Shown here piece by piece: positions 1 through 7,354 of a stretch of DNA of 9,043 nt. The number at the start of each line of letters is the position of its first letter. Positions within the stretch are counted from its first letter, which is position 1. Location of the stretch: assembly GCA_025353235.1 (NCBI GenBank), contig JANXQZ010000574.1, positions 1 through 9,043 on the forward strand, given 5' to 3'. This DNA comes from Bryobacterales bacterium (lineage in GTDB: Bacteria; Acidobacteriota; Terriglobia; Bryobacterales; Bryobacteraceae). The translations under genes and the position numbers were made by a program. The notes beneath the pieces were generated by a model, which saw only the letters and a program-made list of their open reading frames with translations, ran no database searches and was not told the DNA's origin.

Positions 1-2330
1 CCGATGGCATTTCTTACATTGTCTCGGAGCTGGTGGATGGCGAGTCCCTTCGGAGCATCATCAAGCGTGGGGCTCTGCCGATCCGCAAGCTTCTTGAGAT
101 TGGGGTCCAAATTGCCGACGGGCTCGAAGCGGCGCATGAGAACGGGATCGTTCATCGCGATCTAAAGCCCGAGAACATCATGATCACCCGCGGGGGGCGC
201 GTCAAGATTTTGGATTTTGGGCTTGCAAAGCCCATTATGGGAACTTCTGGCATCGAAGAGGCGACTTTTGACGGTTTGGGTACCCAGCCGGGTTTAATCG
301 TCGGAACGGTAGGCTACATGAGTCCGGAGCAGGCGCGCGGAGAGGCGGTCAGCTTTCAATCGGACCAATTCTCGTTGGGCCTTCTTCTCCACGAAATGGC
401 TAGCGGACACCCCGCTTTTCGGCGGGAGACGCCCATGGCCACCCTGCTGGCGATCGCCAATGTCGACCGGCTTCCTTTTACACCCGGTCCCGCGACCCTC
501 CGTTTGCTCGTCGAGCGCCTGTTGTCTAGGGATCCCGTGCGGCGGTTCGTATCCACTGCCGAAGTTCATGAACGCCTTCGAAAGATTCTGGAGAAGCTGC
601 CGTCCAAGCAAGGCGAAGACTTACCTCCCATTGAGGCGGCAGTAGTCGAGGCCTTGCCAGCTCCGCCTGAGCCGGAGCAGCTTACAATTCCGAGCGCACA
701 TAGGAGGGTGGTCACTTCAGCGGTTTTGGGTGCGCTCCTCGCTTTCGGCCTGGGATTGGTGGTGGCCCATTTCCTGCGCCGTTCCCCTGAACTAGACTTG
801 TCGCAGCTTAAGGTGGCTCGGCTCGATTCATCCACGGAGCCTGAAGTCTTGCCAGCCCTGTCACTCGCCGGCGAGAGCGTCGCGTTCGCGAAAAGCATTG
901 ACGGAGTCTTTCAGATATTCGTGAGGCCGCGTCAGTCCTCGACGGGCACGCAAGTCACGAAGTCGGCGGACGATTGTTTATCTCCATTTTGGTCGCCCGA
1001 TGGTGGGCGGGTATTCTACATCTCCGGATCTACGCTGTGGTCTGTTAGCAGCTATGGAGGCGCTCCCGCCCAAGTGGCCGACCAAGTGGTCAGCGCTGAT
1101 GTTTCGCCCGATGGAAAAACGTTCGCGCTGGCCCGACGGAACGGTCTGTTCCTAATGACGGCTGGCGGCACGCCAAAGCTCCTCGACCGCGTACCCCAGG
1201 TTGAAGGAATCACGCAAGTTAAAATCTCGCCCGACGGAACGCAATTGGCTGCTGGATCTGCGAGTCGACTTTCGGTAGTCAGTTTGCCCGACGGAGTCTC
1301 GCGGTTGTCTCTCAATCTGCCCTTGCAAGGTTTCGCGTGGATGGCGGATAGCCAGCGCATTGTGTGCGGGAACGACCATCTATCTGTGGTCGACCTGAGA
1401 GCGGGGAAGGTCACGCAGTTGACCGCCGGTACGGGTATCGAGAATTGGCCTGCGCTTGCGCACACTGGCGAGCACGCGATGTTCTCCAGTTCGGCAGTTT
1501 CATATGGGTTGCTGGCAGTGCCCGCTGGCGCAGTGAGTCTACCGACAGATGGCGCATCCGCTGTATGGTCGCCCGTTCGAAATGAATTTGTCTATGTGAG
1601 GGCGGATGGGATCTGGCTTCGTGACGCGCAGTCTGGATGGGAGAAGGAGATTGTGCGGGATACCAGCGAATCCCTCTCCGGCGTTTCGCTTTCCGCCGAT
1701 GGCCAGCATATCGCCTACACAAGTCGCGACTCGATCTGGATCGCAGATCTGGCTGGCGGAAACCCGGCACGTTTGGTTCACTCCGTAGATAGCGGTGCCC
1801 AAAGGAACGCGGCATGGTCCCCGGATGGAGCCACAATCGCCTATGCCACCGGCCGCGCGATCATGGCTGCTCAAGTCGGCGGCAACGGACGCCCCGTGCT
1901 GGTGAAAGATAACGCCAGCGGTTTCTTGAGCTGGTCCCCCGACGGGCGTTGGATCGCAGTCGCAAGTCCGACAGGACTGCTGCTCGTTTCGCCTAACGGC
2001 AAACAGACCCGCACTCTCTCAACGGGACTGTGGTTTGCCGCCACGTGGACCAAAGACGGTTCGCAGATCTTGGGAATACGCAGATCAGATGATCGACGGC
2101 TTTTAGCGGTATCGCTCGATCCCTCTGAAAGCGGCGCGTCAACAACCACGGCTGACCTGGGTGCTTGGTCCCCGGCATTCTCGTACGGTTTAAGCACTGG
2201 ATCCTTTCCGGTAATTGGAGCAAGCCTTTCTCCAGATGGAAAAACTTTGATCACGTCCATGCTACGGCTGCATTCCAACCTATGGACAAGCGAGGGACTG
2301 GCCAAGTATGCCGCTGCAGTTAGGAAATGA
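1..2330 (+). CDS. Ser/Thr protein kinase with C-terminal TolB/WD40-like propeller (5' partial)
   Basis: The reading frame is open from base 3, so the gene starts upstream. The GTG at 33 is an internal valine, not a start. The first visible residues (DGISYIVSELVDGESL) are the kinase hinge; the N-lobe with the glycine loop, the VAIK lysine and the helix-C glutamate lies outside the window. Counting from base 3, the catalytic loop HRDLKPEN is at residues 51-58 (Asp53, Lys55, Asn58), DFG at 71-73, the activation-segment end GYMSPEQ at 104-110, and DQFSLG at 121-126. All visible catalytic residues are intact, so an active Hanks-type kinase is expected. A Pro/Glu-rich linker leads to one membrane helix (about 237-257, followed by Arg-Arg). 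The remaining 500 or so residues carry repeated SPDG-type strands (WSPDGGRVFY, WSPDGATIAY, WSPDGRWIAV), typical of a TolB/WD40-like propeller, presumably a periplasmic sensor. This architecture is common in Acidobacteriota. The ligand and phosphorylation targets are unknown. The 3' end overlaps the aldo/keto reductase start by 23 bp. Confidence 0.93.
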   Translation, partial: DGISYIVSELVDGESLRSIIKRGALPIRKLLEIGVQIADGLEAAHENGIVHRDLKPENIMITRGGRVKILDFGLAKPIMGTSGIEEATFDGLGTQPGLIVGTVGYMSPEQARGEAVSFQSDQFSLGLLLHEMASGHPAFRRETPMATLLAIANVDRLPFTPGPATLRLLVERLLSRDPVRRFVSTAEVHERLRKILEKLPSKQGEDLPPIEAAVVEALPAPPEPEQLTIPSAHRRVVTSAVLGALLAFGLGLVVAHFLRRSPELDLSQLKVARLDSSTEPEVLPALSLAGESVAFAKSIDGVFQIFVRPRQSSTGTQVTKSADDCLSPFWSPDGGRVFYISGSTLWSVSSYGGAPAQVADQVVSADVSPDGKTFALARRNGLFLMTAGGTPKLLDRVPQVEGITQVKISPDGTQLAAGSASRLSVVSLPDGVSRLSLNLPLQGFAWMADSQRIVCGNDHLSVVDLRAGKVTQLTAGTGIENWPALAHTGEHAMFSSSAVSYGLLAVPAGAVSLPTDGASAVWSPVRNEFVYVRADGIWLRDAQSGWEKEIVRDTSESLSGVSLSADGQHIAYTSRDSIWIADLAGGNPARLVHSVDSGAQRNAAWSPDGATIAYATGRAIMAAQVGGNGRPVLVKDNASGFLSWSPDGRWIAVASPTGLLLVSPNGKQTRTLSTGLWFAATWTKDGSQILGIRRSDDRRLLAVSLDPSESGASTTTADLGAWSPAFSYGLSTGSFPVIGASLSPDGKTLITSMLRLHSNLWTSEGLAKYAAAVRK

Positions 2331-3144
2331 GTCTAAGATTCCACTGATTGGACAAGGCACTTGGAACATAGAAAAGGATGATCGCGATGAGGCCGTCACT
2401 GCTTTGAGGCTGGGACTCGACCTAGGCATGGCGCTGATCGACACAGCGGAAATGTACGGCAATGGAAAGGCAGAGGAGGTCGTGGGCGAGGCTATCAGCG
2501 GTCGTCGGCACGACGTGTTCCTGATCAGCAAGGTGCTCCCGTCCAATGCCTCCTACGATGGCACTTTGAAAGCCTGCGAGCGCAGTCTAAAGCGTTTGAA
2601 AGTCGATTGCCTCGATCTCTATCTTCTGCACTGGCCGGGCAACCAGCCCATTCGCGAGACCATGCGAGCCTTCGAAGAGCTGGTGAAACGAAGGATGACG
2701 CGCTTCATTGGCGTGAGCAACTTCGATGTGCCGGAGTTGCGGGCCGCCCAAAGTGCCTTAACGAGTGAACGCCTTGCCTGTAATCAGGTGCTCTATCACT
2801 TGAATGATCGGGGCATTGAACGCAAGCTGATTCCATACTGCAGGAAGCACGACATCGCCGTGATGGGTTATAGCCCTTTTGGCCACTCGGACTTGCCAAA
2901 ACCCGACACTGCGGAGGGCAGGGTACTGAGCCGGATCGCGGCTGCTCAGGATCGTACAGTCAGGCAGGTAATCTTGAGATTTCTCTGCCGGGACGGCGTT
3001 TTCGCGATCCCGAAGTCCGGGAATCCTGGACACGTCCGGGAAAACGGAGAAGCGCTCGATTGGGCGCTGTCAGATGAGGAGATCGCTGAGATAAGTGCCG
3101 CTTTCCCCGCACCCGATCACGACACTCCACTGGGAACGCTCTGA
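2308..3144 (+). CDS. Aldo/keto reductase, YeaE-like
   Basis: This is a cytoplasmic NADPH-dependent aldehyde/ketone reductase of 278 residues, about full length for the family. The AKR catalytic tetrad is visible: Asp45 and Tyr50 in DTAEMYGNGKAEEVVGEA, Lys75 in LISKV, and His108 in LYLLHWPG. GVSNFD (135-140) is the barrel motif, and IPKSGNP with the following HVREN (about 234-246) is the phosphate-binding part of the cofactor site. The overall pattern (IDTAEMYG, NQVLYHL, RGIE, MGYSP, AIPK) resembles E. coli YeaE, which reduces methylglyoxal; that substrate is only a family analogy here. The ATG at 2308 lies inside the kinase gene, with GAGGG at 2292-2296 as a plausible ribosome site. It is supported because the family's N-terminal strand (IPLIGQGTW) follows directly. 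The overlap suggests co-transcription with the kinase. The stop is 1 bp from the convergent amidohydrolase stop. Confidence 0.95.
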   Translation: MPLQLGNESKIPLIGQGTWNIEKDDRDEAVTALRLGLDLGMALIDTAEMYGNGKAEEVVGEAISGRRHDVFLISKVLPSNASYDGTLKACERSLKRLKVDCLDLYLLHWPGNQPIRETMRAFEELVKRRMTRFIGVSNFDVPELRAAQSALTSERLACNQVLYHLNDRGIERKLIPYCRKHDIAVMGYSPFGHSDLPKPDTAEGRVLSRIAAAQDRTVRQVILRFLCRDGVFAIPKSGNPGHVRENGEALDWALSDEEIAEISAAFPAPDHDTPLGTL

Positions 3145-3145
3145 T

Positions 3146-4846
3146 CTATTTCGAGTAGACGATCTTGCCGCCAACGATGGTATACACCGCTTCGGCGCTC
3201 GGAATCTCGCTCTCCGGGATCGTCATGATGTCCTTCGAAAGCACCGTGATGTCCGCGAGCTTTCCGGGCTTCAGCGAACCTTTCTGATCGGCCTCAAAGG
3301 CAGCAAAGGCATTCGAGAGCGTATAGGACTTGAGCGCCTCTGCCCGTGTCATGCGTTGCGCTGGGAAAAACGTGGTCCCATCTTTCGTCCTGCGGCTCAC
3401 GGACGCGTAGAACGAAGCGATGGGGTTCACCTCCTCTACGGGCGCATCGGTTCCGTTTCCCACCACGGCACCAGAATCGAGCAGACTGCGCCAGACATAG
3501 GCCCCTTCCTCGGCGCGTTTCGGGCCCAGGCGTGGGATTACGTACGGGGCGTCCGACGTGCAGTGAATCCCCTGCATAGCAGCAATGACACCAAGTTTGC
3601 CGAAGCGCGGAATGTCGGCCGGATTGAGATGCTGCGCATGCTCGATGCGCCAACGCAGATCCTTCTTGTCGGGATATTCGCGGAATACAGACTCGTAAAG
3701 GTTCAGCACTTCCCGGTTAGCACGATCCCCAATCGCGTGGATGCAAAGCTGAAATCCATTGTTGATGGCAATCTCGGCGGTCTTGCGGATGTCGGCTGGA
3801 TCCTCGGTGTTGATCCCTGAGCTTCCGGGTAGGTCCGAGTAAGGTTCCAGGAGCCACGCCCCGCGTGATCCAAGCGCCCCGTCCATGGCGCGTTTGATAG
3901 CTCGAACTGTTAGGTGATGGTCCCCCGCATCCTGGATGCGATACCGCTGAATCCTGGAGGCCAGTTTGGCGGTAGGTTCCCGCAGCATGACCCAGAGCCG
4001 CAGATCGAGCTTGCCCTCCTCCGCCATGGTTTTCAGCAGGTCCACGGTGTCAAAGCCTGATCCGGCATCCTGAAAGCTCGTGATTCCATGGGAGATGGCT
4101 TCTTTGGCAGCCAACTCGACTTTGCTGCGGGCATCGGCCTCCACTTCGGATTGGGTTCGTTTTGAAAGAAAGGACTGATAGGCGGGGCCGACCAAACCCT
4201 GGGCCTTCTCCTGGAGTAAGCCGGTTGGCTGGCCGGACGCGTCCTTCAGAATCTCGCCGCCCGGTGGGTTAGGTGTTTTTGCGGTAATCTCCGCCTGATT
4301 TAGAGCCAACGCATTCACCATGGCGGCATGCCCGCTGGCATGCGTTAGGACGACAGGATTGTTCGGAGAGACCTTGCTTAACTCAGCGTGGAGCGGAAAA
4401 CCCTGCACGTTTGGCTGCGGCGGCTTGTCCCACTTGGATTGGTGGAAGCCGCGGCCCAGGATCCAGGTTCCGGGAGGTGCGGTCTTGGCGGCGGCCGCGA
4501 CCATTGCAACAATCTGGTCCCAATTGCGGGCATTCCGCAGATTCAGATTCATCTTCGATTCGCCGACTCCCATGAAGTGGCCGTGGCCTTCGATGAACCC
4601 TGGAATCGCAAGCTTGCCCGCGAGATCGATCACTTTGGTATTTGCGCCGATCAGCGGCTGCATGTCGGCCGTTGTTCCCACTTTCAGAATGCGTCCGGCG
4701 CGCACGGCGATGGCCTGAGCCTGCGGCTGGCTCGGTTCCATGGTCACGATCTTGCCGTTTTGGAGGATCAGGTCGGCGTTCGTCTGAGCGACGAGTGCGG
4801 CGGAAAATAAGAGGGAAGGGAACAGTCGGAGCATGGGAAGCCCCAT
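3146..4846 (-). CDS. Secreted metal-dependent amidohydrolase, YtcJ/NfdA-like (Amidohydro_3)
   Basis: This 566-residue protein belongs to the amidohydrolase superfamily and should hydrolyse an amide or related C-N bond using bound metal; the substrate cannot be told. Visible motifs in order: an N-terminal beta strand with ILQNGKIVTM (28-36); the metal-binding HxH in IEGHGHF (His88, His90); KRAMDGALGSRGAWL (318-332), typical of the YtcJ branch; His370 in CIHAIGDRAN; His403 in RIEHAQ; and Asp467 in GNGTDAPVEEVNP. The C-terminus GSLKPGKLADITVLSKD rebuilds the small beta domain. Residues 5-24 (MLRLFPSLLFSAALVAQTNA) look like a signal peptide, so the enzyme is probably exported. Two starts are possible: ATG at 4846 or ATG at 4834. 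The second sits directly before the hydrophobic segment and has GGGG a few bases upstream; neither has a strong ribosome site. The gene is convergent with the reductase and divergent from the small membrane protein. Confidence 0.93.
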   Translation of the reverse strand: MGLPMLRLFPSLLFSAALVAQTNADLILQNGKIVTMEPSQPQAQAIAVRAGRILKVGTTADMQPLIGANTKVIDLAGKLAIPGFIEGHGHFMGVGESKMNLNLRNARNWDQIVAMVAAAAKTAPPGTWILGRGFHQSKWDKPPQPNVQGFPLHAELSKVSPNNPVVLTHASGHAAMVNALALNQAEITAKTPNPPGGEILKDASGQPTGLLQEKAQGLVGPAYQSFLSKRTQSEVEADARSKVELAAKEAISHGITSFQDAGSGFDTVDLLKTMAEEGKLDLRLWVMLREPTAKLASRIQRYRIQDAGDHHLTVRAIKRAMDGALGSRGAWLLEPYSDLPGSSGINTEDPADIRKTAEIAINNGFQLCIHAIGDRANREVLNLYESVFREYPDKKDLRWRIEHAQHLNPADIPRFGKLGVIAAMQGIHCTSDAPYVIPRLGPKRAEEGAYVWRSLLDSGAVVGNGTDAPVEEVNPIASFYASVSRRTKDGTTFFPAQRMTRAEALKSYTLSNAFAAFEADQKGSLKPGKLADITVLSKDIMTIPESEIPSAEAVYTIVGGKIVYSK

Positions 4847-4864
4847 GGTAGCAACTGTGAGAAC

Positions 4865-5251
4865 ATGAATTCTGATCGTATGGACTGGCGTTTATTTCTC
4901 TGCGGATTTGCGATCTGGGCTGTCGCGTCTGTCGCCTTGCGAGCGGCAGGACAGCACATCTTGCACGCGGGCAATTGGACGCAAACGCTCATCCTTTTTG
5001 CTGTTAGTTTCCCTTTGATGGCTTGGCTGGTGCGGCGGCTGTGCAGGCGCTTTCAACTGCCGCAAGATCAGTGGCTGCGCGGCGCGGTGTCTCTCGCGCT
5101 GCCCACGCTCCTGCTCGACTCGTTTTCAAGCGTCCTATTTCCGGTGGTGTTTCCGAATATCGCTCCTGAAATGGCGGGCGTGTTCGGCGGATGGATGCTG
5201 TGGTGCTGCGCGGGTGCCCTCATGGGCGCGCTAATTAATCGTAAATCCTAA
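4865..5251 (+). CDS. Small four-helix integral membrane protein (possibly DUF5367)
   Basis: This is a 128-residue, strongly hydrophobic protein with about four predicted membrane helices: residues 9-28, 41-57, 73-97 and 105-123. Charged residues cluster in the loop 58-72 (RRLCRRFQLPQDQWLR). The segments SFPLMAWLVRRLCRRFQLP, LPTLLLD and VFPNIAPEMAGVFGGWMLW recall the uncharacterised DUF5367 family; this is from memory and not verified. No catalytic or binding residues are evident, and no function is assigned. ATG 4865 is taken because it gives a short polar N-terminus before helix 1; ATG 4880 is an in-frame alternative. Neither has a clear Shine-Dalgarno (only GTGAG just upstream of 4865). The start lies 18 bp from the divergent amidohydrolase start, and the 3' end overlaps the convergent outer-membrane gene by 21 bp. 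Confidence 0.82.
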   Translation: MNSDRMDWRLFLCGFAIWAVASVALRAAGQHILHAGNWTQTLILFAVSFPLMAWLVRRLCRRFQLPQDQWLRGAVSLALPTLLLDSFSSVLFPVVFPNIAPEMAGVFGGWMLWCCAGALMGALINRKS

Positions 5252-6277
5252 GATAAAGGCCACTTGGTTCGGATTTGCATCGTACAGGCCAGGAGTGCGA
5301 ATGGGTGTGAAAGACTTGTCCGCAGTCCACAACGTGTAGCGAAGCTCGGGAGTAAAGTGAAATATCCCGGTTCTGAAATCGATCCCCGCCGAAATGGGGA
5401 TGCCCACGCTGATGCTTCCCTGCGAGCTATTCATGGTACTATTAGCGCCGCCCGTTAAGGAGGTCAGCGAGGAATCCTGCGACACGTGGCGTAACGAGAT
5501 GCCCGCTCCCAGCAGCGGCTTCACGTGTCTCGCCATCAGAAATCGCCGCTTGAAGATCACCGGAAATTCCCACGAGCTCCCCGTGGAATCGGTGCTGAAA
5601 CCGACCCCAAAGATATTGCCAGTGGTGCGGGCTCCGAAACCTCTGCGTATGGCGTCGAATTCCAGCATGTACCGGGGTGACAAGTTGAATTGAAGCGTGG
5701 GACCGACCATAAAGCGCGCGCTCTTATCGTCGAACGTGGAGCTGCCGGTTTGTCCTGACGTGCTGAACCAGTCCCGAAGCTGCCCGCCCGCGACTAAGCC
5801 AAAAGCGATCACGCCTTCCTCGTGACCCTCCCAGCGTCTACGGGCTGGCGATCGGACCCCAGGACCCCCGACCGGCCTGACAACGGGCTGCGGCACCACC
5901 TGCTGCGGGGTTGCAGGTCCCGCAGCGGGTCCGGTGGACACTGTCGCGGTTGCGACGCTTCGCTCCTGTTCGAAAACAAGCGGTGCGCCGGTAAAGCCAG
6001 TTGCAAATCGGGAGATGTGGCTTGAAGCTCGGTTCTTGGGAACAGCGCGGCGCGCCTTCAGGCGGCGAGTCAGGGAACGAGCGGACCGTCTGCGATGCTT
6101 CGTGCGGCGAACCGATCTCGATGACTGTTCAGCGGGGGGCGCTAGGGATAAAAGCGCGAGTTGGTGCGTGCCAACTCGCCCTTGAGAATGCGACGCGCGC
6201 GCTGGGCCGACAGCCAGCCCTGACAAAATGACACAAGTCAGCAGGATTTTCGCGAGTAATTCAGTTCGGCAACGCAT
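5231..6277 (-). CDS. Outer-membrane beta-barrel protein with Arg-rich periplasmic segment
   Basis: The protein has 348 residues. It begins with a signal peptide (MRCRTELLAKILLTCVILSG, cleavage likely after ARA at 28). A low-complexity region follows: residues 54-83 hold 15 Arg/Lys in 30, then comes an Ala/Pro/Val-rich stretch (about 107-147). From about residue 152 the sequence becomes alternating polar/hydrophobic strands with Gly and aromatic residues (FMVGPTLQFNLSPRYMLEFDAI, WEFPVIFKRRF, KPLLGAGISLRH, FHFTPELRYTLW, VAFILGFTIN), the pattern of an 8- to 10-stranded outer-membrane barrel similar to PorT/OmpA-like domains. No transport or enzymatic role can be assigned. The start is well supported: GGAGG at 6281-6285 lies just before the ATG, though with a short 3-nt gap, and a promoter candidate lies further upstream. 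The tail overlaps the convergent membrane-protein gene by 21 bp. The basic segment is unusual for an outer-membrane protein. Confidence 0.85.
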   Translation of the reverse strand: MRCRTELLAKILLTCVILSGLAVGPARASHSQGRVGTHQLALLSLAPPAEQSSRSVRRTKHRRRSARSLTRRLKARRAVPKNRASSHISRFATGFTGAPLVFEQERSVATATVSTGPAAGPATPQQVVPQPVVRPVGGPGVRSPARRRWEGHEEGVIAFGLVAGGQLRDWFSTSGQTGSSTFDDKSARFMVGPTLQFNLSPRYMLEFDAIRRGFGARTTGNIFGVGFSTDSTGSSWEFPVIFKRRFLMARHVKPLLGAGISLRHVSQDSSLTSLTGGANSTMNSSQGSISVGIPISAGIDFRTGIFHFTPELRYTLWTADKSFTPIRTPGLYDANPNQVAFILGFTIN

Positions 6278-6280
6278 ACA

Positions 6281-6285
6281 CCTCC
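6281..6285 (-). promoter_or_regulatory. Ribosome binding site of the outer-membrane barrel gene
   Basis: On the minus strand GGAGG is followed by TGT and then the ATG at 6277. GGAGGTG pairs over seven bases with the 16S 3' end. The spacing is shorter than usual, but no other start in frame has a better site. Confidence 0.6.
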
Positions 6286-6303
6286 AAGTCGCTCATTAAG
6301 AGC

Positions 6304-6333
6304 ATACTACAGAATACAATGCAAGTGTTTCAA
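6304..6333 (-). promoter_or_regulatory. Candidate sigma70-type promoter of the outer-membrane barrel gene
   Basis: On the minus strand TTGAAA (6333-6328, 5 of 6 to the -35 consensus) is separated by 18 bp from TAGTAT (6309-6304, 4 of 6 to the -10 consensus). Transcription would begin near 6297, leaving a leader of about 20 nt that contains the ribosome site. The region is more AT-rich than its surroundings, which supports a promoter. This is inferred by eye only. The rest of the 6278-6478 spacer shows only the weak inverted repeat at 6406-6444. Confidence 0.45.
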
Positions 6334-6405
6334 ACGTTTTTGTAAGGGTGTGGGAGATGAAAGAAGGAAAGGCAGTTTCTTTTATTGGGGCTCGATCACG
6401 ACGAC

Positions 6406-6444
6406 AGGTGCGCGTTGCGGCACCCCGGTAATACCTGCGCACCT
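6406..6444. repeat. Inverted repeat between M28 peptidase and barrel gene
   Basis: AGGTGCGC (6406-6413) and GCGCACCT (6437-6444) are perfect 8-bp inverted arms with a 23-nt loop, lying just past the extended end of the M28 gene. No T-run follows on the minus strand, so a classical intrinsic terminator is not supported. It may act as a message-end structure or have no role. Confidence 0.3.
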
Positions 6445-6478
6445 AATCGGAGCTGAACGGTACGCGGCCGCTCGCTGC

Positions 6479-6535
6479 TCACTCCAATTTCACGTCCAGG
6501 TAGGCGAGATAGTACGCGGCCAGCTTATAAGCTGT
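6479..6535 (-). pseudogene. Orphaned C-terminal tail of the M28 peptidase beyond the in-frame TAG
   Basis: Reading on in the same frame past the TAG at 6538-6536 gives TAYKLAAYYLAYLDVKLE and then TGA (6481-6479). This is an amphipathic helix of the kind that ends secreted M28 peptidases, where the preceding motif normally runs DDYY or similar. A tyrosine codon changed by one base (TAT or TAC to TAG) would explain the break. With the TAG read as an amino acid, the product would be 269 residues counted from the TTG at 7288, or 265 from ATG 7276. The tail is translated only if the stop is a sequencing error or is suppressed. Confidence 0.7.
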
Positions 6536-7276
6536 CTAATAGTCATCCAAGTTGATCGCATCGAGTCGGTCGCGGTCGCTGTGGAGTATCCCATACGTCT
6601 CCTGTGTGACTGAGTGAATCGAGATGACAGGGATATGGGCGGAAAGAAACGGGTGGGTGTCATCGTCCCCCACTCGATCCACGTTAACCCCCTGAATAGG
6701 GACCTGGATGGCCCTGGCCACCTCGCTTAGCCTTGAGACCAAAGCAGGAGTCGACCGGTGGACCCACACCTTCACCGGAGTTAATCCGAGGCACTCCAGG
6801 TTCACAAAGGCCCGTACCCCAGCCTTCTGATCGCTCAACAGTTTCTTGACGTAGCGCGAAGAGCCAACCGGCCCCCGCTCTTCCCCCGCAAACGCCACAA
6901 AGACGTATGTGTGCTGGCGCGGCCGACCCTTGAGCGCTTGATACAGCGATGGCAGCAAGGACGAGCCGCTCCAATCGTCGACGATTCCTTGCCCATGCTC
7001 CGCGAAATCGAAATGGCCGCCAACCACAATGGTGGAGGTTGTCTCGCCCGGCAGAGTGCAAATCACATTCCCGGAATGCTTGTCGATGCGCTGCTCTTCC
7101 ACCGAACACCCGGCGCTCGCAAACAGATCGCTGATTGCGGCCTGGCGTTCTCGGGCCCCCACCACGCCGCTTTCGAGACGGCTCTTCACTAAGGTTTCAG
7201 CAACCAGGCTGACTTCCAGCTTTTTGGCTAAGCATGAGCCGATGAGCAGCCCGACAACTGCTATGATTCGGAACAT
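6536..7276 (-). CDS. Secreted M28-family zinc peptidase, C-terminally interrupted
   Basis: This encodes an exported metallopeptidase or aminopeptidase of the M28 (transferrin receptor-like) fold with two zinc ions. Numbering runs from the in-frame TTG at 7288; the chosen ATG at 7276 is residue 5. Residues 5-21 ([17 protein letters not shown]) form a signal peptide. The zinc-site motifs are present in order: His92 in VVGGHFD; Asp104 in [10 protein letters not shown]; the catalytic and bridging Glu136-Glu137 in [13 protein letters not shown]; Glu165 in NLECLG, where many members have Asp; and His236 in LHSDRD. The catalytic core therefore looks complete. The frame ends at a TAG immediately after LDAINLDDY, 18 codons short of the expected family end. 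ATG 7276 is preferred over TTG 7288 because it directly precedes the hydrophobic segment; neither has a clear ribosome site. The gene is divergent from the BNR protein gene, with 78 bp between starts. The peptide substrate is unknown. Confidence 0.85.
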   Translation of the reverse strand: MFRIIAVVGLLIGSCLAKKLEVSLVAETLVKSRLESGVVGARERQAAISDLFASAGCSVEEQRIDKHSGNVICTLPGETTSTIVVGGHFDFAEHGQGIVDDWSGSSLLPSLYQALKGRPRQHTYVFVAFAGEERGPVGSSRYVKKLLSDQKAGVRAFVNLECLGLTPVKVWVHRSTPALVSRLSEVARAIQVPIQGVNVDRVGDDDTHPFLSAHIPVISIHSVTQETYGILHSDRDRLDAINLDDY

Positions 7277-7289
7277 TTCGCGGTGCAAA

Positions 7290-7318
7290 TTCCAATTTAC
7301 GGGGTTTTGCGCTATCCT
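7290..7318 (+). promoter_or_regulatory. Weak promoter candidate for the BNR/MoaD-like pair
   Basis: TTCCAA (7290-7295) and TATCCT (7313-7318) are separated by 17 bp in the 78-bp divergent spacer. They match the sigma70 boxes at only 3 and 4 of 6 positions. Position and spacing are suitable, but the match is weak. Confidence 0.22.
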
Positions 7319-7342
7319 CGCGAGAGCAGCAGCGGCAACTTT

Positions 7343-7347
7343 GGAGG
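7343..7347 (+). promoter_or_regulatory. Ribosome binding site fixing the BNR protein start
   Basis: GGAGG lies 7 nt before the ATG at 7355, which is ideal spacing. It rules out the longer reading from the GTG at 7283, which would add 24 residues unrelated to the family and overlap the peptidase 5' region. Confidence 0.8.
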
Positions 7348-7354
7348 AACATTG

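Noticed and set aside
3095..3820. Open frame of 241 codons on the plus strand opposite the amidohydrolase
   Set aside because: It lies fully antisense to a gene with clear metal-binding motifs and shows no family-like pattern; GC-rich coding DNA produces such frames by chance.
6350..6613. Plus-strand frame of 87 codons over the barrel/peptidase spacer
   Set aside because: It is antisense to the M28 C-terminal coding sequence, has no Shine-Dalgarno and no recognisable motif.
7283..7354. N-terminal extension of the BNR protein from a GTG
   Set aside because: GGAGG seven bases before ATG 7355 fixes the start, and the extra residues look non-coding.
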